This document shows, piece by piece, positions 50,493-58,929 of a DNA stretch of 64,000 nt. Each line of letters opens with the position of its first letter. Within the stretch, counting starts at the first letter, position 1. Origin of the DNA: CAZGXI01 sp964529715 (GTDB lineage Bacteria > Chloroflexota > Anaerolineae > Aggregatilineales > Ch27); NCBI GenBank assembly GCA_964529715.1, contig CAZGXI010000026.1, forward strand, positions 19,691-83,690, given 5' to 3'. The notes beneath the pieces are model-generated. The model did not search any database. It was given only the letters and a program-made list of their open reading frames with translations, and was not told the DNA's origin. The translations under genes were made by a program, and so were the position numbers.

Positions 50493-51679
50493 CGTCTGTA
50501 ATACTCGATTCCGTACTGCCGCAGCTTTTCCCACGTCCACACGTCCGCGTCGTGCCCGACGCGGTTCACCACCACCAGGCGGTCGTTGCAGGAAAAGCAC
50601 GGGTCGATACCGGCCATGATCATCGGGATGTCGGCCAGTTGGTGACCAACTGCCAGTGTGAGTACCGAAGCGAAGTTGAACATGCTCGGCGTGCGCGCCT
50701 TGACACGCTCTGGCTTGTCGCCGCCGCCGCTCTTGATAAAGTAGAACAGTTCCCCGCGCGGCGCTTCGATGCGGCTGACCGTCTCGCCTTCCTTGACGCG
50801 GCGGGGCATACGGGCCGTCAGGTCGCCGGCGGGCATCCGATCCAGGATTTCGCGGATGACGCGGTAGCTCTCGAACAGCTCCTTCACGCGCACCAGGAAA
50901 CGCGCTTCCAGGTCGCCCGCTGTCGCCAGCACGGCCTCGACCGGGAAGGTCGTGTAGGCCGCATAAGGCGACTCAACGCGCACGTCACGCGGCACATCTG
51001 AGGCGCGCGCCGTCGGCCCGATCACGCCCAGCGCCTCGGCCTGTTGCTTGGACATGGTGGCGATGCCGCGTGTGCGCCGCAGAAACATGCTGTCGGTCGT
51101 GACGACGGTCAGGTAGTGCTGGGTGCGCTCTTCCAAAAAGTCCAGTCCGCGCCGGATGGCGTCGGCCTGCTCCGCCGATATGTCGAACTTGACGCCGCCC
51201 AGCACATTGGCCGAGTAGTTCACGCGGTTGCCGGTCAGGTTTTCCAGCAGGTCCATCACCGTTTCGCGGTCGCGCCAGGAGTACATGAACAGCGTGTCGA
51301 ACCCGGCCTCGTGGGCGGCCACGCCCAGCCACAGCAGATGGCTATGGATGCGCTCCAGTTCGGCAACCAGCACCCGGATCGCCTGGGCGCGCGGCGGGGC
51401 CTCGACGCCGGCCAGCTTTTCCACGCCGAGGGCATAGGCCAGGGCGTGTGAATGCGAGCAGATGCCGCAGATGCGTTCCAGCAGGTACAGGTTTTGCACC
51501 CAAGAGCGGTCTTCCGTGCCCTTTTCGATGCCCCGGTGGACGTAGCCCAGGCGGGCCGTCGCGCCGGTGACGATCTCGCCGTCAACGGTGAACTCGAAGT
51601 GTCCCGGTTCTTTGAGGGCCGGGTGCTGCGGCCCGATAGGAACGATGAATTTTTCGCGTGGTTCGGTGGTTGGCATCAC
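50489..51679 (-). CDS. Group 4 [NiFe] hydrogenase large subunit (HycE/EchE/NuoD-like)
   Basis: 396 aa. It has both Ni-binding Cys pairs: RICGICSHSH (C71, C74) and DPCFSC (C361, C364). That separates it from respiratory NuoD, which has lost them. After the second pair comes NDR and 29 residues that the maturation protease would remove, cutting after Arg as in HycE. The order of the rest, with PQHPALKEPGHFEF and RLGYVHRGIEKGTE, matches group 4. The subunit carries the NiFe site for H2 evolution or uptake. The subgroup (4a, 4d-4g) cannot be settled by eye. Upstream gene order is B-C-D. Confidence 0.95.
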   Translation of the reverse strand: MMPTTEPREKFIVPIGPQHPALKEPGHFEFTVDGEIVTGATARLGYVHRGIEKGTEDRSWVQNLYLLERICGICSHSHALAYALGVEKLAGVEAPPRAQAIRVLVAELERIHSHLLWLGVAAHEAGFDTLFMYSWRDRETVMDLLENLTGNRVNYSANVLGGVKFDISAEQADAIRRGLDFLEERTQHYLTVVTTDSMFLRRTRGIATMSKQQAEALGVIGPTARASDVPRDVRVESPYAAYTTFPVEAVLATAGDLEARFLVRVKELFESYRVIREILDRMPAGDLTARMPRRVKEGETVSRIEAPRGELFYFIKSGGGDKPERVKARTPSMFNFASVLTLAVGHQLADIPMIMAGIDPCFSCNDRLVVVNRVGHDADVWTWEKLRQYGIEYYRR

Positions 51680-51691
51680 GATTGTCCTTAT

Positions 51692-52240
51692 CTACTCCGC
51701 CTGTGCCCCATTGCCGCCAGTCGGACTCATCACGAAATCCTTGCGCAGTGGATACACGCCATCCGGCCAGTCATCTGGCAGAAACAAGCGCGATGGATCG
51801 GGCGTATCCGTTACGGTCACGCCGAACATCTCGCTTAACTCGCGCTCGAAGAAGCTGGCCGACGGGATCAGGCCGCACACGCTCGGCACGCTGGCCCCTT
51901 CGCGGGGCAGGCGCACGCGCAGCGTGACCACCGCCGCGCCCATGCAAAAGTGATACAGCGCCTCCATCGCCCCGGCCTCTGGCCCCAGGTCCAGTCCGGT
52001 GATGGCCGAGAGGTAGCCCCAGCGCGCGTCGTGCAGCGTCTTGACCGCCGCCAGCAGGTCCGTCACCGGGATGGGAACATCCATCCGGTTCGGCTCCGGC
52101 AAAGTCGATTCGGCGGCCCAGGGCTGGAGCAGGGCGGCAGCGGCTTCTAGCAGCGTTTCGGCCATACACAGGCGACAGCGGTCGAGCTGGCTCAGGGCCA
52201 GCAGCAGTTCCGGTTTTTGCAGCAGCGGTTCGGTGCTCAT
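51692..52240 (-). CDS. Hydrogenase subunit of NuoC type
   Basis: 182 aa. The C-terminal two-thirds has the 30-kDa complex I fold: GYLSAITGLD, FCMGAAVVTLRVRLPREGASVPSV, FFERELSEMFGVTVTDTPDPSRLFLPDDW and PLRKDF. It supports the large subunit at the small-subunit interface. The first about 50 residues are extra for the family and helical, with two Cys (LDRCRLCMAETLLEAAAALL). Start ATG overlaps the small-subunit stop by 4 bp. Confidence 0.9.
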   Translation of the reverse strand: MSTEPLLQKPELLLALSQLDRCRLCMAETLLEAAAALLQPWAAESTLPEPNRMDVPIPVTDLLAAVKTLHDARWGYLSAITGLDLGPEAGAMEALYHFCMGAAVVTLRVRLPREGASVPSVCGLIPSASFFERELSEMFGVTVTDTPDPSRLFLPDDWPDGVYPLRKDFVMSPTGGNGAQAE

Positions 52241-52773
52241 GCGGCCTCCTCATCGGTATTTTCCGCCCGATGCCCGTTCGACGGCGGGGCCGGCGGGGCC
52301 GGGCGCACGTGCTTGCCCGACTGAATGTTTTGCAGCAGCTTCACCACGCCATCGATGATGGCCTCCGGGCGCGGCGGGCAGCCGGGGATGTAGGCATCTA
52401 CCGGCAGCACCTCGTCGATGCCGCCGACGATGTTGTAGCAGCCTTGAAACGCCCCACCCGACAGCGCGCACGAGCCGACCGCCACCACGAACTTCGGCTC
52501 CGGCATCTGCTCGTAGACGCGCAGCAGACGGTCGCGCGCCTGCCGCGTGACCGGCCCGGTACAGATCAGCACGTCGGCGTGGCGTGGGCTACCTTGCAGC
52601 TTGACGCCGAAGCGTTCCAGGTCGTAGCGTGGTGTCAGCGTCGCCAGGATTTCGATGTCGCAGCCGTTGCACGAACCGCTGTTGAAGTGCACCAGCCAGG
52701 GCGAGTTGACGCGCGCCCAGGTCTTGATCTGTTCCAGCGCGTCCTGCCAGCTTTTTTCCAGATTGAGAGCCAT
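52237..52773 (-). CDS. Hydrogenase small subunit, NuoB/HycG-like
   Basis: 178 aa. The proximal [4Fe-4S] ligands are in SGSCNGCDIE (Cys-X-X-Cys), VGSCALSGG and PGCPPRPEAI, the pattern of NuoB and group 4 small subunits, which carry one cluster. A basic Pro/Asn-rich C-terminal tail follows. It passes electrons from the ferredoxin subunit to the NiFe site. Its 3' end overlaps the C subunit gene. Confidence 0.95.
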   Translation of the reverse strand: MALNLEKSWQDALEQIKTWARVNSPWLVHFNSGSCNGCDIEILATLTPRYDLERFGVKLQGSPRHADVLICTGPVTRQARDRLLRVYEQMPEPKFVVAVGSCALSGGAFQGCYNIVGGIDEVLPVDAYIPGCPPRPEAIIDGVVKLLQNIQSGKHVRPAPPAPPSNGHRAENTDEEAA

Positions 52774-52785
52774 CTCTTCTTACCT

Positions 52786-53241
52786 TCAATCACCATGTCC
52801 GCCGAGTCGGATAAAGGCAATGAGGGCGGCGGAAACAACCGCAATGCCGATGCCGAACATGAGCGTGCCCTGCGCATCCTGCCAATCCACCAGGTGTTCC
52901 AGGAAGGTAACGCCCATCACCAGGATCACGACGCTGCTCAACTTGCCTTTGAGACCCTGGAAGTCGTGAATCACCAGCCAGGCTGGCAGGTCCAGGTCTT
53001 CGACGAACAACTCGTAGACCGCCAGCGCGAAGATCAGCAGAGCCATGCCGATCAGCAGGATGTCCATGATCTTGATGAACGACACCACTACATCCGACGT
53101 GCTCCCGCTGCCGTTCAGCAGGTCGGCAATCGCCAGGGCCGTCTTGTAGCCGCCCCACACAAACACCGCCAGCGATGCTGCCAGCGCGGCAATCACCGCG
53201 ATCAGCACCACGTAGCGACTCTTTTCCAGGATTTTCTTCAC
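52786..53241 (-). CDS. UPF0114/YqhA-family membrane protein inside the hydrogenase operon
   Basis: 151 aa with four hydrophobic segments (VVLIAVIAALAASLAVFVWG; IKIMDILLIGMALLIFALAVY; VVILVMGVTFLEHLVD; and a C-terminal one). The DILLIGMALLIFALAVYELFV segment and PAWLVIHDFQGLKGKL loop are signature-like for YqhA. This family is uncharacterised and is not a standard hydrogenase subunit. It is 12 bp upstream of the small-subunit gene, 66 bp after the A-like gene, on the same strand, so it is cotranscribed with the complex. It may be an accessory or a structural piece in this lineage. Confidence 0.85.
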   Translation of the reverse strand: MKKILEKSRYVVLIAVIAALAASLAVFVWGGYKTALAIADLLNGSGSTSDVVVSFIKIMDILLIGMALLIFALAVYELFVEDLDLPAWLVIHDFQGLKGKLSSVVILVMGVTFLEHLVDWQDAQGTLMFGIGIAVVSAALIAFIRLGGHGD

Positions 53242-53307
53242 CGGATCATCCTCATCGCGCTAGGGCATCCGCGCTTGCCGCTTGGACGCCTGCCGCTTCG
53301 ACGCTTC

Positions 53308-53616
53308 TTACCCCAAAATGAGCGCCAGCAGCGTCAGGCCGAGGCCCAGCACAAAGATCACCGCCACGCCGCTGATGCTGCCCGTCCCGATCATCAGCAC
53401 GCCCAGGTGCAGCAGCGCGAAGAACAGTGCGATCACGAAGAAGGGCCGGTAGCCCGGCGCGGCCATGCGCTTGGGCGGCGCTTCGCCGCTGGCGTAAGTG
53501 CTGGATTTGGCCGCCGTCGGGCGGGCGGGCGCCAGGTAGCGCCCCAGCAGCGCCATGCCCCCAACCAGCGCCAGGTACAGCGCAAACGCAATCGGCGGAG
53601 AGAGCAGAATGTCCAT
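53308..53616 (-). CDS. Hydrogenase membrane subunit, NuoA-like
   Basis: 102 aa with three hydrophobic segments. The loop TYASGEAPPKRMAAPGYRPFFVIALFFALLHLGVL resembles the conserved NuoA loop and second helix. Standard group 4 hydrogenases do not always have a NuoA part, so its presence brings this operon closer to complex I. The match is moderate. The gene is between DinB and UPF0114. Confidence 0.7.
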   Translation of the reverse strand: MDILLSPPIAFALYLALVGGMALLGRYLAPARPTAAKSSTYASGEAPPKRMAAPGYRPFFVIALFFALLHLGVLMIGTGSISGVAVIFVLGLGLTLLALILG

Positions 53617-53680
53617 GCGTTATCTATCCTTCAGGGACACGGCACGCCGCATCCCTACCCAATCCACACATTACCCAGGG

Positions 53681-54169
53681 TTATCCCACGCGCTGATCCG
53701 CTTTGCGGCGCGCGGCGCGGCGCAGTTCGCGCACGTGATGGCGGATATGTGCTTCGATCCCGGCCACGCGGTCCTGCACGCTGCAATAACGCCCGCCCAC
53801 CTTCACCGGGAAATTGGCATTCCAGTCGGTCATCCGGCGCAGCGCCGCATCTAACTGCTCCTGCATCTCGGCCAACTGCGCCGCCAGGGCCGCCGGCGGC
53901 TGGTGGCTGAGTTCCTCACAGGCGCAGTGATTCAGTTCGATGCGCGGTCCTTCGGCCAATGTCGGTTCGCGCCCTTCCAACAGGGAATGCGCCACGCTCA
54001 CCGCCTGGCAATGCCAGAAGACGATGTGCGCCAGCGCGTCGTGCGCCGTCCAATAACCGTCGCTCAGGCCGGGATCGGCATGGCTGAAGAACCTGACCGC
54101 CTCGGCCACGCTGCGGTTGAGCACGGCCAGGGCATCCTCATCGGGCGGAAGGACCGGCATCGGAGTCAT
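53681..54169 (-). CDS. DinB-like four-helix bundle protein
   Basis: 162 aa. The family pattern is seen in YWTAHDALAHIVFWHCQAV, near residue 45 (metal-ligand His), GPRIELNHCACEELSHQ, and the last HIRHHVRELRR. DinB-type proteins bind a metal and often have thiol-dependent or unknown activity. It sits inside the hydrogenase operon between the N-like and A-like subunits, with gaps of 64 bp and 105 bp, and has no known role there. Confidence 0.85.
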   Translation of the reverse strand: MTPMPVLPPDEDALAVLNRSVAEAVRFFSHADPGLSDGYWTAHDALAHIVFWHCQAVSVAHSLLEGREPTLAEGPRIELNHCACEELSHQPPAALAAQLAEMQEQLDAALRRMTDWNANFPVKVGGRYCSVQDRVAGIEAHIRHHVRELRRAARRKADQRVG

Positions 54170-54218
54170 GATCGTTTCCTCTCGCTACCTTCGCGCGCCC
54201 CCACCCATTCCGCACCCG

Positions 54219-54245
54219 GTAGAGACACGGCATACCGTGTCCCTA
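54219..54245. repeat. GACACGG-CATA-CCGTGTC hairpin
   Basis: Seven perfectly paired bases flanked by TAGA and CCTA, upstream of the DinB gene. A decayed relative is at 53634-53657 (GGGACACGGCACGCCGCATCCC) after DinB, so the DinB gene is bracketed by similar repeats. Confidence 0.55.
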
Positions 54246-54274
54246 CACCTCGGCGGGTAGGGGAACGAAACCGT

Positions 54275-55783
54275 TTACCCACCCAGCGCCGTCAGCAGCG
54301 CCGCGCCTGCCGGGTTGCTCAGCCAGGTGAGCAGGTTGGGCCACAGCCCCACCGCGATCACCGCCAGTGCCAGCACCGCCAGCGGCACGGTCATCGCCAG
54401 CGGCATCGGCTGACCCTGCTTCACCGCCGCCGACGGTTCGCGCTTGTAGACGGCGCTCACCAGCGGCGCGTAATAGCCCAGCGACAGGACGCTGTTGAAC
54501 GCGGCGAAAATCACCAGCAGCGCGATCCAGGTGTTCTGCGTGTTGAACCCGGCCACGAAAATCTGCATTTCGCTCATAAAGCCCGCCAGCGGCGGCAGCC
54601 CGCCCAGCGCCAGGGCGGCAATCGCCAGTGCCAGCCCCACCGTCGGGTAGCGCCGCGCCGCGCCCGCCAGGTCCGACAGCATCAGCGGCCCGTGATCGCC
54701 CACCGCCACGTGCAGCGCCCACAGCAGCGCCCCGGCAGACAGAAAGGCCAGGCCCTTCATCAGGCCGTGATTGAGCAGGTGGAACATGCCGCCCTGCGCG
54801 CCTGCCGCTTCCCCGGCGTAGAGGCCCACGCCCAACCCCAGCAGCATGTAGCCCACGTGCGCCAGACTGGAATAGGCCAACATCCGCTTGACCTGCTTCT
54901 GCCGCAGCGCCATCAGGTTGCCAAAGAGCATGTTCAGGCCGCCGAAGGCCATCAGCAGCACACCCCACGACAGCGAGACGGCCATCAGTGCGCCTAATGC
55001 CCGCAGCAGCGCCACCAACCCGGCTTCGATCACCACGCCGGATAGCATGGCGCTGATCCCGCTGGGGGCCTGCGAGTGGGCATCCGGCAGCCAGGTGTGC
55101 AACGGCACCAGCGCCACCTTGACGCCGAAGCCGACCAGGAACAGCGCCCCCGCCGCCAGCAGGGTCGGCGTGCCCGCGCCCGCCGCCGCCCGGATCGCCT
55201 CCAGGTCCAGCGTGCGGACCTGCCCCAACACCAGCGCCACGCCCAGCAACACCAGCGCCGATCCGGCGGCGCTCTGCACCAGGTACTTGACGCCCGCTTC
55301 CAGCGAGGCAGGCTGATCGCGGTAGAAGGCCACCAGCAGGTACGAGGAGATCGCCATCGCCTCGAACCACACCCACAGGTTGAACAGGTCGCCCGCGCAG
55401 CCCAGCCCGGTCATGATGCCCACCGAGGCCGACAGCAGCGCGTAGTACTTTTCCTGGTTTTCTTCCCCGGTCAGGTACGGCCCGGAGTAGAGCATCACCA
55501 GCGTGCCCAGACCCAGCGCCAGCCCGCCCAGCAGCAGCCCCAACCCATCCAGGCGCAGCGTCACCGCGCCGAGCATGAAGGCCACCGGGCCGTCGGCGAG
55601 AAAGTCGCGCACGGCGATCACAAAGGGCAGCCAGGTCAGAACCAGTGCAGTCAGGCCGACCCGCGCTGCCAACGACTGCCGCTTCGCCTGGCCGTCGTCG
55701 CGCGCCACATGGCCAGACAGGTAAATTACCGGCGCTGCGAACAGCGGCAGCGCGATCATCCACACGAAAGCCGGAACATTCAT
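54275..55783 (-). CDS. Proton-translocating membrane subunit, NuoN/MrpD-like
   Basis: 502 aa with about 14 membrane helices. WFEAMAISSYLLVAF (helix-5 Glu), FGVKVALVPLHTWLPDAHSQAP (Lys/His) and GHGPLM-type loops identify an antiporter-like complex I subunit. These pump protons or Na when driven by electron transfer. A LLNHGLMKGLAFLSAGALLW segment is the second conserved Lys region. It starts 4 bp after the L-like subunit. Confidence 0.92.
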   Translation of the reverse strand: MNVPAFVWMIALPLFAAPVIYLSGHVARDDGQAKRQSLAARVGLTALVLTWLPFVIAVRDFLADGPVAFMLGAVTLRLDGLGLLLGGLALGLGTLVMLYSGPYLTGEENQEKYYALLSASVGIMTGLGCAGDLFNLWVWFEAMAISSYLLVAFYRDQPASLEAGVKYLVQSAAGSALVLLGVALVLGQVRTLDLEAIRAAAGAGTPTLLAAGALFLVGFGVKVALVPLHTWLPDAHSQAPSGISAMLSGVVIEAGLVALLRALGALMAVSLSWGVLLMAFGGLNMLFGNLMALRQKQVKRMLAYSSLAHVGYMLLGLGVGLYAGEAAGAQGGMFHLLNHGLMKGLAFLSAGALLWALHVAVGDHGPLMLSDLAGAARRYPTVGLALAIAALALGGLPPLAGFMSEMQIFVAGFNTQNTWIALLVIFAAFNSVLSLGYYAPLVSAVYKREPSAAVKQGQPMPLAMTVPLAVLALAVIAVGLWPNLLTWLSNPAGAALLTALGG

Positions 55784-55787
55784 CCCG

Positions 55788-57560
55788 CTAACCTCTCCCT
55801 GCCAGCAGCACGATCACCACCACCACCAGCGCACCGACGATCCCCAGCGCGTTCCAGTTCAACTGCCCGGTCTGCACGGCGCGCAGCCGCTCCGCCGCGC
55901 CCAGCACCACACGGGCGACCTGGTGGTTGATCCATGCGAAGCCAAAATCCCGCTCGGCGGCGGCGATGTACGGCTCCCGAAGGCCCAGGCGGTTTACCAA
56001 ATTCGACAGCGGTTCACGCTGCCAGCCCAGGAACAGGCCGAACGCGATCACGGCCAGCGCCAGCCAGGTGGCCGGGGCAGCAAGCACTTCCGACACCATC
56101 TCGCCCAGCGACGGGGCGGCATGCACTGCCGCTTCTCCTTCAGCGGGCAGTGTACACGACAGACATGCGCCCACCGAGCCGACCAGCAGCCAGGTGGTCA
56201 GGGTGCCCACCGCCAGCACGCCCAGCGCCAGGCGCATTGCCGGCCCGGCGTCGTGGACGTGTTTTTCGCTGCGGCGCGGCCCAAAGAACACCAGCCACAC
56301 CATGCGGAAGGTATACAGCGCCGTCAGGCCCGCGCCGATCACCATCCCGGCGAAGGCCCAGGCCGGACCCTCGTGCAGTCCCGCTTCCAGGATCAATTCC
56401 TTGCTCCAGAACCCGTTGAGGATCGGCAGGCCCATCAGCGCCAGCGCCCCAATGATGAAGGTGTTGCGCGTGAACGGCATCTCCTTGCCCAGGCCGCCCA
56501 TCTTCCACATGTCGCGCGTCCCGGCGGCGTGGATCACCGCGCCTGCTCCCAGGAACAGCAGCGCCTTGAACACCGCATGGCTCAACAGGTGGAACTGCGC
56601 CGCGAACACCCCGCCCACGCCCACCGCGTAGACCATGTACCCCAACTGGCTGACGGTCGAATAGGCCAGTGCGCGCTTGAGGTCTTTGGCGACGACTGCC
56701 AGCAGCGCCGCCAACAGCGCCGAAATCAGCCCGACCAGCATCACGGCGGTCGTCCAGCCGGGCACGCCCTCAAACGCCGGGAAGAAACGGATCAGCAGAT
56801 ACACGCCCGCGTTGACCATCGTCGCGGCGTGGATGAGCGCGCTCACCGGGGTCGGGGCTTCCATCGCGCCGGGCAGCCACGTCTGGAATGGCACCTGGGC
56901 GCTCTTGGCCGCTGCCGCCACCAGGAAGCCGAAGGCGATCAGGGCCAGCGTCTCCGGGGCCAGGGTGTGTGCGCCTTCCAGCAGCGCGGAGATGTCGTAG
57001 CTGCCCAGGCTGGCGCGCGCCGCCAGCACGCCGATCAGCAGGCCCAGGCCGCCGATCTGCGTCATGACCAGCGCCTTGATGCCCCCGGCCACCGCCTTCG
57101 GGTCGTCGTTGTAGAAGGAAATCAGCGCATAGGAACACAGCGCCGTCATTTCCCAGAACAGGAACATCAGCAGCAGGTTGCTGGCAAGCACCAGGCCGGC
57201 CATCGCGCCGATGAAGAGTAACACCAGCGCGTAGTAGCGGCCCAGCCCGGCCTCGCCGTGCATGTAGTCCATCGAGAAAATCACGGCCAGCCCGCCGATC
57301 ACGGCGGCGATCACCGTTAGCAGGACCGCCAGCCCGTCCGGCACGAACGTGAAATCCCCGAAGATGCCGCCCACGACCAGCCGCAGCGCCACCGCGTCGG
57401 TCGTGGCGGTCAGCAGCAGCAACGCCGTCACCGCCGCGCTCACGGCGAAGCCGACAGCCAGGCGGTGCTGCAAACGGGCGCGGTAATCGCCCGCCGCCCA
57501 GACGGCCACCGCCCCGATCCAGGGCAGGCCAATCGTGAGCGCAATCAACAATCCGGTCAT
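55788..57560 (-). CDS. Proton-translocating membrane subunit, NuoL/MrpA-like
   Basis: 590 aa with about 15 membrane helices. Landmarks are SMDYMHGEAGLGRYYALVLLF, LLMFLFWEMTALCSYALISF (Glu), KSAQVPFQTWLPGAMEAPTP (Lys) and HLLSHAVFKALLFLGAGAVIHA. The last 100 residues give a lateral helix-like part. With the N-like subunit it forms a two-pump membrane arm. The gene starts 4 bp after the K-like gene. Confidence 0.93.
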   Translation of the reverse strand: MTGLLIALTIGLPWIGAVAVWAAGDYRARLQHRLAVGFAVSAAVTALLLLTATTDAVALRLVVGGIFGDFTFVPDGLAVLLTVIAAVIGGLAVIFSMDYMHGEAGLGRYYALVLLFIGAMAGLVLASNLLLMFLFWEMTALCSYALISFYNDDPKAVAGGIKALVMTQIGGLGLLIGVLAARASLGSYDISALLEGAHTLAPETLALIAFGFLVAAAAKSAQVPFQTWLPGAMEAPTPVSALIHAATMVNAGVYLLIRFFPAFEGVPGWTTAVMLVGLISALLAALLAVVAKDLKRALAYSTVSQLGYMVYAVGVGGVFAAQFHLLSHAVFKALLFLGAGAVIHAAGTRDMWKMGGLGKEMPFTRNTFIIGALALMGLPILNGFWSKELILEAGLHEGPAWAFAGMVIGAGLTALYTFRMVWLVFFGPRRSEKHVHDAGPAMRLALGVLAVGTLTTWLLVGSVGACLSCTLPAEGEAAVHAAPSLGEMVSEVLAAPATWLALAVIAFGLFLGWQREPLSNLVNRLGLREPYIAAAERDFGFAWINHQVARVVLGAAERLRAVQTGQLNWNALGIVGALVVVVIVLLAGRG

Positions 57561-57564
57561 AAGA

Positions 57565-57876
57565 CTATCCCTTCAACTTCGAGAGCGCCTGCACGTCGAG
57601 CGTGTTCATGCGGCGGCGCACCTGCACCGCCAGGGCCAGCGCCACCGCCGCCACCACCGTATCCGCGACGATGGCGGTCATCGCCAGGCTTTGGCCCAGG
57701 TTCACCTGCCCGCTGGCGTGCCCGGCCAGCACCAGGGCCACCAGCGCGCCCTTGACCAGGATTTGTAGCGCCACGATCACCTTGATCAGGTTGCGCACGG
57801 CCAACAGGCCGTACAGGCCAATTGCCAGCAGGCCGACCACGCCGACCACGCCGATTTCGACCAGCGAGAAAGACAT
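57565..57876 (-). CDS. Membrane subunit, NuoK/MrpC-like
   Basis: 103 aa from an ATG at 57876, after GGAGAACAAAC. Three helices are seen, with Glu in the first (MSFSLVEIGVVGVVGLLAIGLY) and VNLGQSLAMTAIVADTVVAAVALALAVQV at the third. The longer frame to 58008 is dropped. A 132-bp gap before it contains a hairpin with AGACAGGC/GCCTGTCT ends (about 57935-57980). Confidence 0.88.
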   Translation of the reverse strand: MSFSLVEIGVVGVVGLLAIGLYGLLAVRNLIKVIVALQILVKGALVALVLAGHASGQVNLGQSLAMTAIVADTVVAAVALALAVQVRRRMNTLDVQALSKLKG

Positions 57877-58008
57877 GTTTGTTCTCCTGAGCGCCCACCT
57901 CGTTCGCGTGTTGCCGGGGAACCCGGCCCCGGCCAGACAGGCATGGTCTATCCCGTTGAATAGGGGAACAGCCTGTCTAACCGCGCCCGCCGTAGCGGAA
58001 CGGTGCAT

Positions 58009-58626
58009 TTAACCGGAAACCTGTGTCTCCGGCGCAATCGGTTCAACGTCTGTTTCGGTTTCCACCGCTTGCGGCGCAGCAGCAGACGATTTGCCGTTCG
58101 TGCGCGCCGCAATGGCCTCAATGGCCTTACCCGGATGCGTTACCGTGTGTTCGGCCACCTTGGAGTCCCCAATCAGGCCCAGCACGGCCAGGCCACCGGC
58201 GAAGATCAGTGCGATCTGCACCAGCACGTCCAGGCCGCGATCTTCCCACAGCGCGGCGGCAAAGGTGGCCGTCTGTTCGGGCGACGGCGCATTGCCCGGC
58301 AGTGGCAGTACGGTGATGAGCAATAACGCGCCCGCCAGGATGACCACACCCCACGCCAGCCAGTGCGGGATAATCACCCGCCCACCTGCGCCCTCGTCGC
58401 CCGCGATGTTGATAGCGAACACGAACAGCACCGTCACTAGCCCCGCGCCGACGCTGAGTTCGATGGCGGCAACTTCATGCGCGCCCAGGCCGTACAGAAT
58501 CAGCGAGACCAGCGCGCTGGCGCCTGCCAGCCACAGCGCCGCATGGAGGAGGCGCGGCGTGCGAATTGCCTGAACCGCGCAACCCAGCGCCGCGACTACC
58601 AGAATCAGCATCAGCCATTCCGACAT
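58009..58626 (-). CDS. Membrane subunit, NuoJ/MbhD-like, first gene of the hydrogenase operon
   Basis: 205 aa. The first 80 residues hold helices like those of NuoJ and the DUF4040/MbhD domain (LHAALWLAGASALVSLILYG, EVAAIELSVGAGLVTVLFVF). Two more helices and a Gln/Glu/Ala tail of about 60 residues follow. Such subunits link the pump arm to the catalytic part. As first gene of the operon its 5' side holds the presumed promoter (58627-58900). Confidence 0.85.
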   Translation of the reverse strand: MSEWLMLILVVAALGCAVQAIRTPRLLHAALWLAGASALVSLILYGLGAHEVAAIELSVGAGLVTVLFVFAINIAGDEGAGGRVIIPHWLAWGVVILAGALLLITVLPLPGNAPSPEQTATFAAALWEDRGLDVLVQIALIFAGGLAVLGLIGDSKVAEHTVTHPGKAIEAIAARTNGKSSAAAPQAVETETDVEPIAPETQVSG

Positions 58627-58929
58627 TGTTGCTTCCTCTAGTCCTATTTAATCACATCCCTGTCAGAGTGCCTAGTTACCTCTGTCATCTGGTTGAGTGA
58701 CAGGTTGTGAAAAATGGAACAAATCGACACATAATGCTAAACCGCTGCCAGTTTGCGCTGTAGTGTGTTATGTCATATGGGGGAGTGACGATTGTAGCCG
58801 TCGTGTTGGTGGCAACGGACGACATCCGACGCGCCGGAAGCATGATCTTCGACATATTCACTCCAATTGCTTTGATCTACAATAGGGGGCGGTCGGGAGC
58901 GGATTCCGTTTCCCTGCCGATAGTTTCGA
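58627..58929. promoter_or_regulatory. Divergent control region between the hydrogenase and hyp operons
   Basis: 303 bp without a gene. CCTGTCA (58659-58665), TGTCAT (58683-58688) and TGACAGG (58698-58704) form an interrupted inverted repeat near the hydrogenase side. On the hyp side TACAAT (58878-58883) with TATTCA 17 bp upstream (58855-58860) is a promoter candidate. No standard FNR or NarL site is clear. Confidence 0.5.

Noticed and set aside
54243..55763. Second 506-codon minus-strand frame overlapping the N-like subunit
   Set aside because: It is the shifted frame of the same strand. It is full of Gly/Arg and lacks membrane helices, whereas the other frame has clear complex I motifs.
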